A stretch of DNA of 5,762 nucleotides, from positions 1 to 5,762 of the forward strand of contig JAFQJY010000058.1 of NCBI GenBank assembly GCA_017414845.1. The letters are read 5' to 3'. This DNA is from Alphaproteobacteria bacterium. Its GTDB lineage: Bacteria > Pseudomonadota > Alphaproteobacteria > RF32 > UBA3637. The notes below the pieces were generated by a model. That model worked only from the letters and a program-made list of their open reading frames with translations. It was not told the origin of the DNA and did no database searches. A program made the translations under genes and the position numbers. Below are positions 1 through 5,102 of this stretch, piece by piece (position 1 is the stretch's first letter; each line of letters starts with the position of its first letter).

Positions 1-88
1 CGCCATTGTGAGCAGTAACACCAGCACAACCAGTCATGACGAGTGCGGCTGCAACGGCGCCGCCGGCGAGAAGAAGCTGTTTCTTCAT
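1..88 (-). CDS. Lipoprotein, N-terminal fragment (runs off the left edge)
   Basis: Only the first 29 residues are in the window. They form a bacterial lipoprotein signal: M-K-K start, an Ala/Leu/Val-rich hydrophobic stretch to about residue 18, then M-T-G-C with the lipid-accepting Cys at 21. Ala at +2 does not match the Asp inner-membrane retention rule, so an outer-membrane location is likely by the general rule. The ATG at 86-88 is supported by an AGGAAG ribosome site at 97-102 with 8 nt spacing and by a promoter further upstream (206-233). The visible mature part is too short to assign a family. The coding sequence is more GC-rich than its upstream region. I am confident that it is a lipoprotein gene; its function is unknown. 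Confidence 0.8.
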   Translation of the reverse strand, partial: MKKQLLLAGGAVAAALVMTGCAGVTAHNG

Positions 89-124
89 AAAATACACTTC
101 CTTTTTTTGAGTGTTTTATATGTC

Positions 125-142
125 ATCCGGAACATCCCGGAT
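125..142 (-). promoter_or_regulatory. Leader hairpin upstream of the lipoprotein gene
   Basis: ATCCGG (125-130) and CCGGAT (137-142) form a perfect 6-bp stem with a 6-nt loop in the leader of the left-edge lipoprotein gene, ending about 22 nt before the ribosome site. It has no T-run after it on the minus strand, so it does not look like a terminator. An mRNA-stability or translational role is possible but inferred. Confidence 0.35.
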
Positions 143-176
143 AATCAACACAGTAAATATCTCGAAGAGCCCTCAT

Positions 177-204
177 CAACAGAACTTAAAACCCGTTCTG
201 GTTG
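177..204 (-). promoter_or_regulatory. Inverted repeat at the predicted transcript start of the lipoprotein gene
   Basis: CAGAAC (180-185) and GTTCTG (195-200) form a perfect 6-bp dyad. It extends outward to CAAC/GTTG with one bulged G, covering 177-204. It lies just downstream of the -10 box and around the predicted start site, so it could be an operator or a 5'-end stem-loop in the mRNA. Nothing in the sequence decides between these. Confidence 0.4.
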
Positions 205-205
205 T

Positions 206-233
206 AGTATACACTAAATAACAAAAAAATCAA
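206..233 (-). promoter_or_regulatory. Sigma70-type promoter of the left-edge lipoprotein gene
   Basis: On the minus strand, TTGATT (228-233) is followed after 16 nt by TATACT (206-211). Each hexamer is close to consensus. Predicted transcription starts near 199, giving a leader of about 110 nt before the ATG at 88. An AT-rich stretch (about 235-275) upstream could act as an UP-like element; that is inference. Confidence 0.6.
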
Positions 234-275
234 GGGGGAAAATTAAAAAAAAATTGATTTTTTTCAAATTTGGCG

Positions 276-294
276 ATTGTAAAAGTAAACGCAC
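276..294 (-). repeat. Inverted copy of the IS30-like end repeat
   Basis: This 19-bp stretch matches the reverse complement of the repeat at 422-440 at 16 of 19 positions, including ten in a row (GTAAACGCAC). It faces the direct copy at 313-331 across 18 bp. The arrangement resembles two insertion-sequence ends facing each other. Confidence 0.55.
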
Positions 295-312
295 GCTCAT
301 TTTGAGAGCAGT

Positions 313-331
313 GTGCATTTACTATGACAAA
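313..331 (+). repeat. IS30-like end repeat, copy 1
   Basis: GTGCATTTACTATGACAAA. It is identical to the copy at 422-440 at 18 of 19 positions. The general shape (TGCATTTA then TGACAA) is what I associate with terminal inverted repeats of IS30-family elements, and a transposase remnant of that family follows on the same strand. It may be the original left end. Confidence 0.6.
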
Positions 332-339
332 CAGTAATT

Positions 340-358
340 GTGCATTCAGTCTGACAAA
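340..358 (+). repeat. IS30-like end repeat, copy 2 (diverged)
   Basis: GTGCATTCAGTCTGACAAA, matching copy 1 at 16 of 19 positions and starting 27 bp after it. It could be a subterminal transposase-binding site or a degenerate second end. Confidence 0.5.
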
Positions 359-388
359 TTGAAATATTGGTTATAGATGTGCTATCAT
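359..388 (+). promoter_or_regulatory. Probable promoter of the IS30-like transposase
   Basis: TTGAAA (359-364), an 18-nt spacer and TATCAT (383-388), with TGC immediately before the -10 box (extended -10 form). It points toward the transposase remnant at 457 and lies between end-repeat copies 2 and 3, where binding by the transposase could repress it. Confidence 0.45.
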
Positions 389-404
389 AAAAGTCATGGG
401 TATT

Positions 405-422
405 CCCTCTCCCGGGAGGGGG
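405..422 (+). promoter_or_regulatory. GC-rich hairpin before the transposase start
   Basis: CCCTCTCCC (405-413) is followed directly by GGGAGGGGG (414-422). They pair apart from one T-G wobble and the innermost bases needed for a loop. It lies in the predicted transposase leader, between promoter and ribosome site. There is no T-run after it, so it is not a standard terminator. A role in blocking read-through transcription or translation from outside the element is known for other insertion sequences but is inference here. Confidence 0.45.
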
Positions 423-440
423 TGCGTTTACTATGACAAA
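422..440 (+). repeat. IS30-like end repeat, copy 3
   Basis: GTGCGTTTACTATGACAAA. It abuts the GC-rich hairpin and ends 6 nt before the transposase ribosome site (GGAGG, 447-451). Its reverse complement recurs at 276-294. If this copy is the true left end, the transposase start would be only 35 bp inside the element. Confidence 0.55.
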
Positions 441-456
441 TTTTATGGAGGAAACC

Positions 457-714
457 ATGGGACATCTAACCAAAACAGAGCGGCATTGTATTGAGCAACT
501 TCTCCGGCAACAGAAAAATTTTCAAGAAATCGCAATGGCGTTGAATCGTCCTCGTTCAACGATTATGCGTGAAGTCCTTAAACATCGATAAGAGAGTTTC
601 AAAACGCCACCCCAGCGAATTCCCAATCGCTGTATTAAGCGGCGTAATTGTGAACTTGTTCGCCTTTGTCCAGGGCGTCGCTGCCATCGTCCATTTGGTG
701 GTAACAGTACATAA
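457..714 (+). pseudogene. IS30-family transposase remnant (N-terminus, interrupted by a stop)
   Basis: An ideal ribosome site (GGAGG, 447-451, 5 nt spacing) precedes an ATG opening 44 residues that match the IS30-type N-terminus: M-G-H-L-T-x-x-E-R at the start and a helix-turn-helix at about residues 21-40 (QEIAMALNRPRSTIMREV). An in-frame TAA at 589-591 ends it. Reading through gives another 40 residues, starting E-S and containing RIPNRCIKRRNC and LCPGRRCHR. This is the zinc-binding region expected next in IS30 transposases, so the TAA is a nonsense change inside one ancestral gene. A second stop lies at 712-714, and faint similarity (H-C-S-V-C-F) may continue to about 740 with a frameshift. 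The DDE catalytic domain is absent, so the gene cannot make an active transposase. Whether the 44-residue DNA-binding peptide is still made is unknown. Confidence 0.8.
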
Positions 715-742
715 CACTGCAGTGTGCTTCAAGTGATTTTCT

Positions 743-782
743 TTCTCCGGCGGAGGTCTAACTGACCTCTTATAGCGGAGAA
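743..782. repeat. Two-part stem-loop of unknown role
   Basis: An inner perfect hairpin GAGGTC (753-758) / GACCTC (764-769) with loop TAACT is enclosed by an outer arm TTCTCCG (743-749) / CGGAGAA (776-782). It begins where transposase similarity ends. No T-run follows on either strand, so it is not an obvious terminator. It could be a repeat element of its own or the edge of the deletion that removed the rest of the insertion sequence. Confidence 0.4.
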
Positions 783-900
783 TTTCGGGGGATTTTATGC
801 GGATTTTGCCGGCAAACAGCCCTCTCGCCATTCTCCACAGAGAAAATTCAGCAGAAGCAGAAAAGTTGCAAATCCCTTTGCCACATGGGGGGGAACGCAG

Positions 901-937
901 AAAATAAAAAAGTCCGAATCAGAGAGCTGACTCGGAC
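901..937 (-). terminator. Strong rho-independent terminator on the minus strand
   Basis: GTCCGA (912-917) pairs with TCGGAC (932-937), and TCAG (919-922) with CTGA (927-930), separated by one mismatch and closed by a 4-nt loop. On the minus strand the stem is followed directly by TTTTTTATTTT (901-911). This is a textbook terminator for transcription coming from higher coordinates, yet no convincing protein gene lies on that strand between here and 1208. Confidence 0.65.
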
Positions 938-1142
938 GGAGAATACGAAATGGGGTGCAAGTTTTTGTTTCCGCACCTTGAATTTACCAGAGAAAGTTCA
1001 ACTCTTTTTTGTGAAAATAACTGCGAAACAGTTCCGAGCCGACTTTTTGCCTGAAAAGAAGAGCTGTTGATCTTATTTATGCCTTGTATCGCAATAACTG
1101 CATGTTCAAAACTTTCTGTTGATGAAAATTTAAAAAATCCCC

Positions 1143-1171
1143 TTGACAATATTTTGTAACTGCATTATATT
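1143..1171 (+). promoter_or_regulatory. Promoter of the metallopeptidase-sirtuin operon
   Basis: A perfect TTGACA (1143-1148), a 17-nt spacer and TATATT (1166-1171, one mismatch to TATAAT) match a strong housekeeping-sigma promoter. An alternative -10, TATTAT, overlaps at 1168-1173. Transcription would begin near 1178, leaving a leader of about 30 nt. The same AT-rich stretch carries perfect minus-strand TATAAT boxes at 1164-1169 and 1169-1174, but without a good -35. Confidence 0.7.
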
Positions 1172-1197
1172 ATAGCGTTTAATAAAAAATTTATAAT

Positions 1198-1206
1198 GAG
1201 GGAGGG
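1198..1206 (+). promoter_or_regulatory. Ribosome binding site of the metallopeptidase gene
   Basis: GAGGGAGGG at 1198-1206 is a doubled purine site just before the ATG at 1209. The AGGGAG register (1199-1204) gives 4 nt spacing and GAGG (1198-1201) gives 7. It supports the chosen start, which also opens a clean signal peptide. Confidence 0.65.
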
Positions 1207-1208
1207 AT

Positions 1209-2705
1209 ATGCTTAAACGACTTTTATTAACTTTGCTGGTATTGACTTTTTTTATTTCTGTGCCGTATGAAGTTTATGCTGCTCGGAAAAAAGAAACCCG
1301 CAAAGAACGCCGGGAACGATTGAAACGGGAATCGAAAGCAAAGAAAAAACGCCCGCCCGAAAAGAAAGCACCGACTCCGACTTTTCAAGAGAAACTTACC
1401 CCGAAACAAGTTCAGCAGAAAATCAAGACTATCCGCAGGCGCATTGAAACTGCTCCTGAAAGTGTTTTTCCAGCCAAAGACAAACGTGTTTTTTTGGAAG
1501 TCTTTGATGATATGGCAAAAACGCAAATGGGACGATATATTTTTGAAAAAGCACATCCTGATTTAACATTCCGTGTTAAACCGACCGGGGAAGGCGTCAA
1601 TGGATCTTATTCCTATGGAGCTCGTTGTGTCAATTTAGGAAGAAGAATCTTTGAAGACATACACAAGGCAACAACTCCGGAAAAAAGACTCTACGAAAAA
1701 CTTTATATTGCTCATGTGATTGCACATGAAACAACGCACTCCATTCAACACAGCAATAACATGAACAACCGTTCCAATATGTCTGTTGAAGAAGCAGTGA
1801 CTATTCACAAACTTCTTGAACTCGATGCGATTTTAAATCAGACCATTGTTCGGTATCAAATCGGAAATTTACCTGAATATCGCCACATGATACCTGGCAA
1901 GCCTTATGCTTCCGAAGCCGAGACAGAGCCGGGAAAGGTACGGCTTGTGCCTATGCACTTTTTCTTCAAAGAATTAAAAGAGGCAAAAATGGCAAACGGT
2001 GCCGACGAAAAAACAGCAGAACGTTTTGCTCGCACAAAATTCGCAGAGGCTTTTTGGCAAAACAACGGACAAACGCCTATTCGTGTCGGAAACAGAACTG
2101 TTCGCCCGACCCTCTCCAACACAGACGAAGTTATGCGCAATTGGAATGCAACCTATACGGGAACCGGTTTTGAAAGACGACTTGGGGACAATCGTCCCTA
2201 TCGTCAAAAAATGGCAGATGTCGGTATCAACCAAAATATTCGTCGTTTTATTGATGCCATGGGAATTGATACGCAACCCTCTTTTTTCAGAGACCGCAAG
2301 ACTGCCTCTTTTAATATGCCTGTTTCCACCCGAATCGTCGGATATGCTGACGGTATCAGAGCGTTGGAAATGGACGCCCTGACAACCGGCGTTGTGACGA
2401 AAGTTTATCATCAGGGACGACTATTCCGTATCGTATTTGAAACAACAAAGAAACAGGAAGCCTCCAAAGACGGCTCCCATACCGAATATCATGAAGGAAC
2501 GCACATTCGCCGAGCAACCTACACTTACAAAAACGGAAAAATGAACGGCGTTTATCGGGAGTACGACAACCGAGGACAACAAATAATGGAAGTGCCTGTC
2601 GTAAACGACAAATCTGATGGAGAAGGTTGGATTTTAGAAAACGGTGTTCGTAGCCGAAAACGTTTTCACCCCAACGGTGTTTCACACATAAGAGAAAGGG
2701 ATTAA
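1209..2705 (+). CDS. Secreted zincin-type metallopeptidase with MORN-like C-terminus
   Basis: 498 residues. Residues 1-24 are a Sec signal peptide (basic start, Leu/Phe-rich core, V-Y-A before the predicted cleavage at 24/25), so the protein leaves the cytoplasm. Residues 25-53 are extremely basic (17 Lys/Arg of 29). The motif I-A-H-E-T-T-H at 171-177 is a zinc HExxH site with H173 and H177 as ligands and E174 as catalytic base. E204 in L-E-L-D-A (or E194/E195) is a candidate third ligand. Around it, the helix before HExxH and the later A-E-A-F-W segment (279-283) recall the putative metallopeptidase family DUF6782, a tentative assignment from memory. Residues about 434-490 carry MORN_2/YwqK-like units (Y-K-N-G-K-M-N-G-V-Y, then another N-G turn). 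Substrate is unknown; the basic tail could bind DNA, cell wall or acidic surfaces. It is first in an operon with the sirtuin, 1 nt upstream. Enzyme activity is inferred from the motif alone. Confidence 0.75.
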   Translation: MLKRLLLTLLVLTFFISVPYEVYAARKKETRKERRERLKRESKAKKKRPPEKKAPTPTFQEKLTPKQVQQKIKTIRRRIETAPESVFPAKDKRVFLEVFDDMAKTQMGRYIFEKAHPDLTFRVKPTGEGVNGSYSYGARCVNLGRRIFEDIHKATTPEKRLYEKLYIAHVIAHETTHSIQHSNNMNNRSNMSVEEAVTIHKLLELDAILNQTIVRYQIGNLPEYRHMIPGKPYASEAETEPGKVRLVPMHFFFKELKEAKMANGADEKTAERFARTKFAEAFWQNNGQTPIRVGNRTVRPTLSNTDEVMRNWNATYTGTGFERRLGDNRPYRQKMADVGINQNIRRFIDAMGIDTQPSFFRDRKTASFNMPVSTRIVGYADGIRALEMDALTTGVVTKVYHQGRLFRIVFETTKKQEASKDGSHTEYHEGTHIRRATYTYKNGKMNGVYREYDNRGQQIMEVPVVNDKSDGEGWILENGVRSRKRFHPNGVSHIRERD

Positions 2706-2706
2706 A

Positions 2707-3384
2707 ATGTCCATTGTTATTTTAACGGGCGCAGGGATTTCTGCCGAATCGGGACTTGCCACATTTAGAGGGGATGACGGATTATGGAACAATCATCCGA
2801 TTGAAGAAGTAGCGACTATTGACGGTTTTTTAAAAAATCCGTATAAAGTTTTTGACTTTTACGAGGATTTATCCGAAGAAATTGCTGAGGCAAAACCTAA
2901 TTCAGCCCACAAAGCCATTGCTGATTTTCAACAAAAAGCCGATGTTTTTCTTATCACGCAAAATGTAGATTTACTTCATGAAAAAGCAGGTTCGTCTCAG
3001 GTATGTCATATGCACGGACGCATAGACGAAAGCATTTGTCTTTCCTGCGGACGTATTGTTAAAGGCTTACCTACTGCCGAGTCGATATGCCCTGCCTGTT
3101 CTGTTGAAGGGATGATGAAACCTAACATTGTTTTTTTCGGAGAAACACCGCAATACATGGATGAAATTGAAAAGAGATTAAATGCCTGTCATTTATTTAT
3201 CGCCGTCGGAACAAGCGGTATTGTCTATCCGGCAGCAGGATTCGTCAAAATAGCAAAAGCGTGTGGTGCACAAACAATTTTGTTTAACTTGGAGGAAGTT
3301 GCCAACGCTCCTTTTTTTGATGAACAAATTTTAGGCAAAGCCTCAGAAACCCTTCCCAAGTTTTTAAAAGAATTGAGTTCTTAA
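2707..3384 (+). CDS. cobB: NAD-dependent protein deacylase, class III sirtuin (CobB/SIRT5 type)
   Basis: 225 residues, a full-length short bacterial Sir2 enzyme that removes acyl groups from protein lysines using NAD+, in the cytoplasm. Seen in order: NAD-binding G-A-G-I-S-A-E-S-G (8-16) and T-F-R-G-D-D-G-L-W (19-27); T-Q-N-V-D (84-88); catalytic His in H-M-H-G (H103); zinc cysteines C111, C114, C128, C131; and G-T-S-G-I-V-Y-P-A-A (168-177), which places it in class III. The oddity: the Tyr-x-x-Arg motif that selects succinyl and malonyl groups reads Y52-E-D-L55, and shifting one place gives Ser, so no Arg is present. Acyl preference may therefore differ from E. coli CobB. The start at 2707 follows the previous stop by 1 nt and has AGGG at 2697-2700 with 6 nt spacing, within the upstream gene, which suggests coupled translation. 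The symbol follows family membership. Confidence 0.9.
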   Translation: MSIVILTGAGISAESGLATFRGDDGLWNNHPIEEVATIDGFLKNPYKVFDFYEDLSEEIAEAKPNSAHKAIADFQQKADVFLITQNVDLLHEKAGSSQVCHMHGRIDESICLSCGRIVKGLPTAESICPACSVEGMMKPNIVFFGETPQYMDEIEKRLNACHLFIAVGTSGIVYPAAGFVKIAKACGAQTILFNLEEVANAPFFDEQILGKASETLPKFLKELSS

Positions 3385-3388
3385 AAAC

Positions 3389-3411
3389 AAAAAAACCGTT
3401 TTTAAGACGGC
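3389..3411 (-). terminator. Terminator between convergent sirtuin and tRNA-Ser genes
   Basis: CCGT (3396-3399) and ACGG (3407-3410) form a stem with a 7-nt loop. On the minus strand it gains a G-U and an A-U pair and is followed by seven T (3389-3395), so it terminates the tRNA-Ser transcript 8 nt after the tRNA's CCA end. Read on the plus strand, it is followed by CTTTATT and may also stop the sirtuin operon, 11 nt after its stop codon. Confidence 0.65.
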
Positions 3412-3418
3412 TTTATTC

Positions 3419-3509
3419 TGGCGGAAAGGGAGGGATTTGAACCCCCGGTACTAACTAGTAGCACAATAGATTTCGAGTCTACCGCATTCGACCACTCTGC
3501 CACCTTTCC
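3419..3509 (-). tRNA. tRNA-Ser, anticodon CGA (reads UCG)
   Basis: On the minus strand the acceptor stem GGAAAGG (5' end at 3509) pairs with CCTTTCC, followed by discriminator G and an encoded CCA ending at 3419. The anticodon loop CTCGAAA sits on a GTAGA/TCTAT stem and gives anticodon CGA. The long variable arm (TACTA/TAGTA stem) is the class II feature of serine tRNAs. The T arm is GGGGG-TTCAAAT-CCCTC with one wobble. Total 91 nt with CCA. No duplicated tRNA 3' end is visible nearby, so I see no integration at this site. Confidence 0.95.
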
Positions 3510-3528
3510 GTTTTATTCATTAAAATAC

Positions 3529-3550
3529 AAACGTTCCTTTTTTAACGTTT
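3529..3550. terminator. Hairpin between yifB and tRNA-Ser, possible weak terminator
   Basis: AAACGTT (3529-3535) and AACGTTT (3544-3550) form a perfect 7-bp stem with an 8-nt loop. It lies 22 nt after the yifB stop codon. On the minus strand it is followed by GTATTTT, a weak U-tract; on the plus strand by TTTCTT. The stem is AT-rich, so termination would be partial and some yifB transcripts could run into the tRNA. Confidence 0.4.
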
Positions 3551-3567
3551 TTTCTTACTCTTGTCAA
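3539..3567 (-). promoter_or_regulatory. Possible promoter of tRNA-Ser
   Basis: On the minus strand a perfect TTGACA (3562-3567) is followed after 17 nt by TAAAAA (3539-3544), a poor -10. It would start transcription about 20 nt before the tRNA. It overlaps the 3529-3550 hairpin, so the two readings compete. The -35 match is the main support. Confidence 0.4.
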
Positions 3568-3572
3568 GTATA

Positions 3573-5078
3573 TTATTTATAGTGCATTCGTCTGAAGCCG
3601 AGTGCCTCACTGATATGATAAGATTTAACTGTTTCACTGTCTGCCAAATCGGCAATTGTTCGGGCAACACGCAAAATCCGATGATAGCCACGTGCAGATA
3701 AATTAAACTTTTCTACGGCTTTTATCATAATCTGTTTACCGGCATCATCTAGTGGCACAATTTCTTCAAGAAGCGTTCCGTCGGCTTCGGCATTTCGCAA
3801 AATCGGCGTATTTTTAAACCGTTCTGTTTGCATTTCCATCGCTTTTGCAATACGTTTTGCAACAACGGCAGAACTTTCTCCGTCAGGCAATTTAGTCAAC
3901 TGCAACGGCAAAACAGCCGGCACATCTACATGAATATCTATTCTGTCCATCATCGGGCCTGAAATTTTAGACTGATATTCCTCCGCACATTTCGGCGCCC
4001 GACTGCACTCATGCCCCGGCGTTCCGAAATAACCGCATTTACACGGGTTCATTGCCGCAATCAACTGAAACCGAGCCGGATAGGACACATGCATATTCGC
4101 TCTTGCAATCGTCACGTTTCCCGTTTCAAGCGGTTGCCGTAACGCCTCCAAAGTTACTCTTTGAAACTCAGGCAATTCATCCAAAAACAAAACACCTCTG
4201 TGTGCCAGAGAAACCTCTCCCGGCTTTGCCTTAATACTGCCACCGATGAGTGCCGGCATAGACGCCGAATGATGCGGATCTCTGAACGGACGTTCCGTAA
4301 TCAAATGTCCGTCCCGAAGCAATCCTGCAACGGAATAAATCATACTGACTTCCAGTATTTCCTGCGCCGTCATCGGCGGGAGCAATCCGGGCAGACGAGA
4401 GGCAAGCATTGACTTCCCAGACCCGGGAGGACCTATCATCAACATATTATGCCCGCCGGCAGCGGCAATTTCCAAGGCTCGTTTAGCAGTTTCCTGTCCT
4501 TTAATATCTTTTAAATCCAAAGGGATTGCCGTTCTGGGAATCTCTTTGTAAACAGGACGAGCAATACTCATCATTGTTGTAAAATGACGAATAATATCCC
4601 CCAACGAATCAGACGCCAAAATATCGTCATTGTCTGACCATAAAGCCTCAGATCCTTGTGCTTTCGGACAAATCAATCCTTTTCCCTGTTTCTTGGCAAA
4701 AAGAGCCGTCGGAAGAACACCTGGGACAGGCGCAATTTTTCCGTTTAGTCCTAACTCCCCTAAAATCACATATTTTTCCAATTCCTCAGCAGGTAAAATT
4801 TCCATAGCGCATAACAAAGCAATGGCTATCGGCAAATCAAAATGCGCCCCCTCTTTTATCATGTCGGCAGGCGCTAAATTGACGGTTATTCTTTTTCTCG
4901 GAAGAGACAGACCCATAGAATTTAAAGCGGCTCGCACCCGTTCTTTACTTTCGCTGACAGCTTTCTCTGCCAAACCGACTAAAATAAAGTTCGGAACGGC
5001 ACCCGATATTTGAACTTCAACGGAAACAGGTTGTGCTTCTATGCCCTTAAATGCAATTGTATGTATCAAAGCGTGCAT
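3573..5078 (-). CDS. yifB: YifB/ComM-family Mg-chelatase-like AAA+ ATPase
   Basis: 501 residues, the usual full length. The family member ComM is a hexameric helicase that drives branch migration of recombination intermediates, known best from natural transformation but also present in non-competent bacteria; it acts in the cytoplasm on DNA. Seen: an N-terminal domain (about 1-165) with V-N-L-A-P-A-D (66-72) and F-D-L-P-I-A (80-85); Walker A G-P-P-G-S-G-K-S (216-223); Walker B G-V-L-F-L-D-E-L-P-E-F (295-305); a four-cysteine insert (C346, C348, C358, C364) likely to bind zinc; D-R-I-D (378-381); and the C-terminal L-S-A-R-G-Y-H-R-I-L-R-V-A-R-T-I-A-D-L (460-478). The ATG at 5078 fits the family N-terminus (a short stretch, then G-I-E-A). 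Its ribosome site is weak (GGA at 5087-5089), suggesting translation helped by the lipoprotein gene 24 nt upstream. All key residues are intact. Confidence 0.95.
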   Translation of the reverse strand: MHALIHTIAFKGIEAQPVSVEVQISGAVPNFILVGLAEKAVSESKERVRAALNSMGLSLPRKRITVNLAPADMIKEGAHFDLPIAIALLCAMEILPAEELEKYVILGELGLNGKIAPVPGVLPTALFAKKQGKGLICPKAQGSEALWSDNDDILASDSLGDIIRHFTTMMSIARPVYKEIPRTAIPLDLKDIKGQETAKRALEIAAAGGHNMLMIGPPGSGKSMLASRLPGLLPPMTAQEILEVSMIYSVAGLLRDGHLITERPFRDPHHSASMPALIGGSIKAKPGEVSLAHRGVLFLDELPEFQRVTLEALRQPLETGNVTIARANMHVSYPARFQLIAAMNPCKCGYFGTPGHECSRAPKCAEEYQSKISGPMMDRIDIHVDVPAVLPLQLTKLPDGESSAVVAKRIAKAMEMQTERFKNTPILRNAEADGTLLEEIVPLDDAGKQIMIKAVEKFNLSARGYHRILRVARTIADLADSETVKSYHISEALGFRRMHYK

Positions 5079-5102
5079 GACTTCAATCCGAAAAAAGAAA
5101 CT

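Larger units (their letters stand above)
313..745 (+). mobile_element. Decayed IS30-family insertion sequence, left part
   Basis: Three end-like repeats, an inward promoter, a leader hairpin and the N-terminal third of an IS30-type transposase lie in the expected order. The catalytic two thirds and a convincing right end are missing, so the element is a relic. The left border could be 313 or 422. The right border is where recognisable transposase sequence fades and is approximate. Confidence 0.55.
715..1208. other. Intergenic region without a convincing protein gene
   Basis: Open frames here on both strands lack ribosome sites and recognisable protein features. What can be seen: the stem-loop at 743-782; small hairpins at 831-844 (TTCTC/GAGAA), 868-881 (GCAAA/TTTGC), 954-977 (GGTGC/GCACC) and 1019-1033 (AACTG/CAGTT); a run of seven G at 887-893; the minus-strand terminator at 901-937; and the operon promoter at 1143-1171. 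The cluster of short hairpins ahead of a minus-strand terminator allows for a small RNA, which I could not identify as any known class. Confidence 0.5.

Noticed and set aside
556..831. Minus-strand open frame of 91 codons opposite the transposase relic
   Set aside because: It is antisense to the IS30-like coding region, has no clear ribosome site and no recognisable features.
887..893. Run of seven G as a phase-variation tract
   Set aside because: It is short and not within or near the promoter of a supported gene.
1008..1026. Possible right end of the IS30 relic
   Set aside because: It matches the reverse complement of the end repeat at only 13 of 19 positions in AT-rich DNA, and no transposase C-terminus precedes it. 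Comparison with an intact copy would settle it.
885..1070. Plus-strand open frame of 61 codons
   Set aside because: It starts in the G-run, runs through the strong terminator hairpin and has no family signal; it is better explained as noncoding.
919..1149. Minus-strand open frame of 76 codons ending inside the terminator
   Set aside because: No ribosome site, and its stop lies within the terminator stem. A small RNA is the better guess for this strand.
1143..1165. TTGACAA followed by a TGCAT word, resembling part of an IS end
   Set aside because: The match is fragmentary, and the perfect -35/-10 spacing explains the sequence better as a promoter.
1999..2382. Long open frames overlapping the metallopeptidase gene in other frames on both strands
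   Set aside because: They lie inside a well-supported gene and lack their own start signals.
3419..3509. tRNA-Ser as an integration site for a genomic island
   Set aside because: No repeated tRNA 3' end, integrase or phage gene is visible; the neighbours are ordinary.
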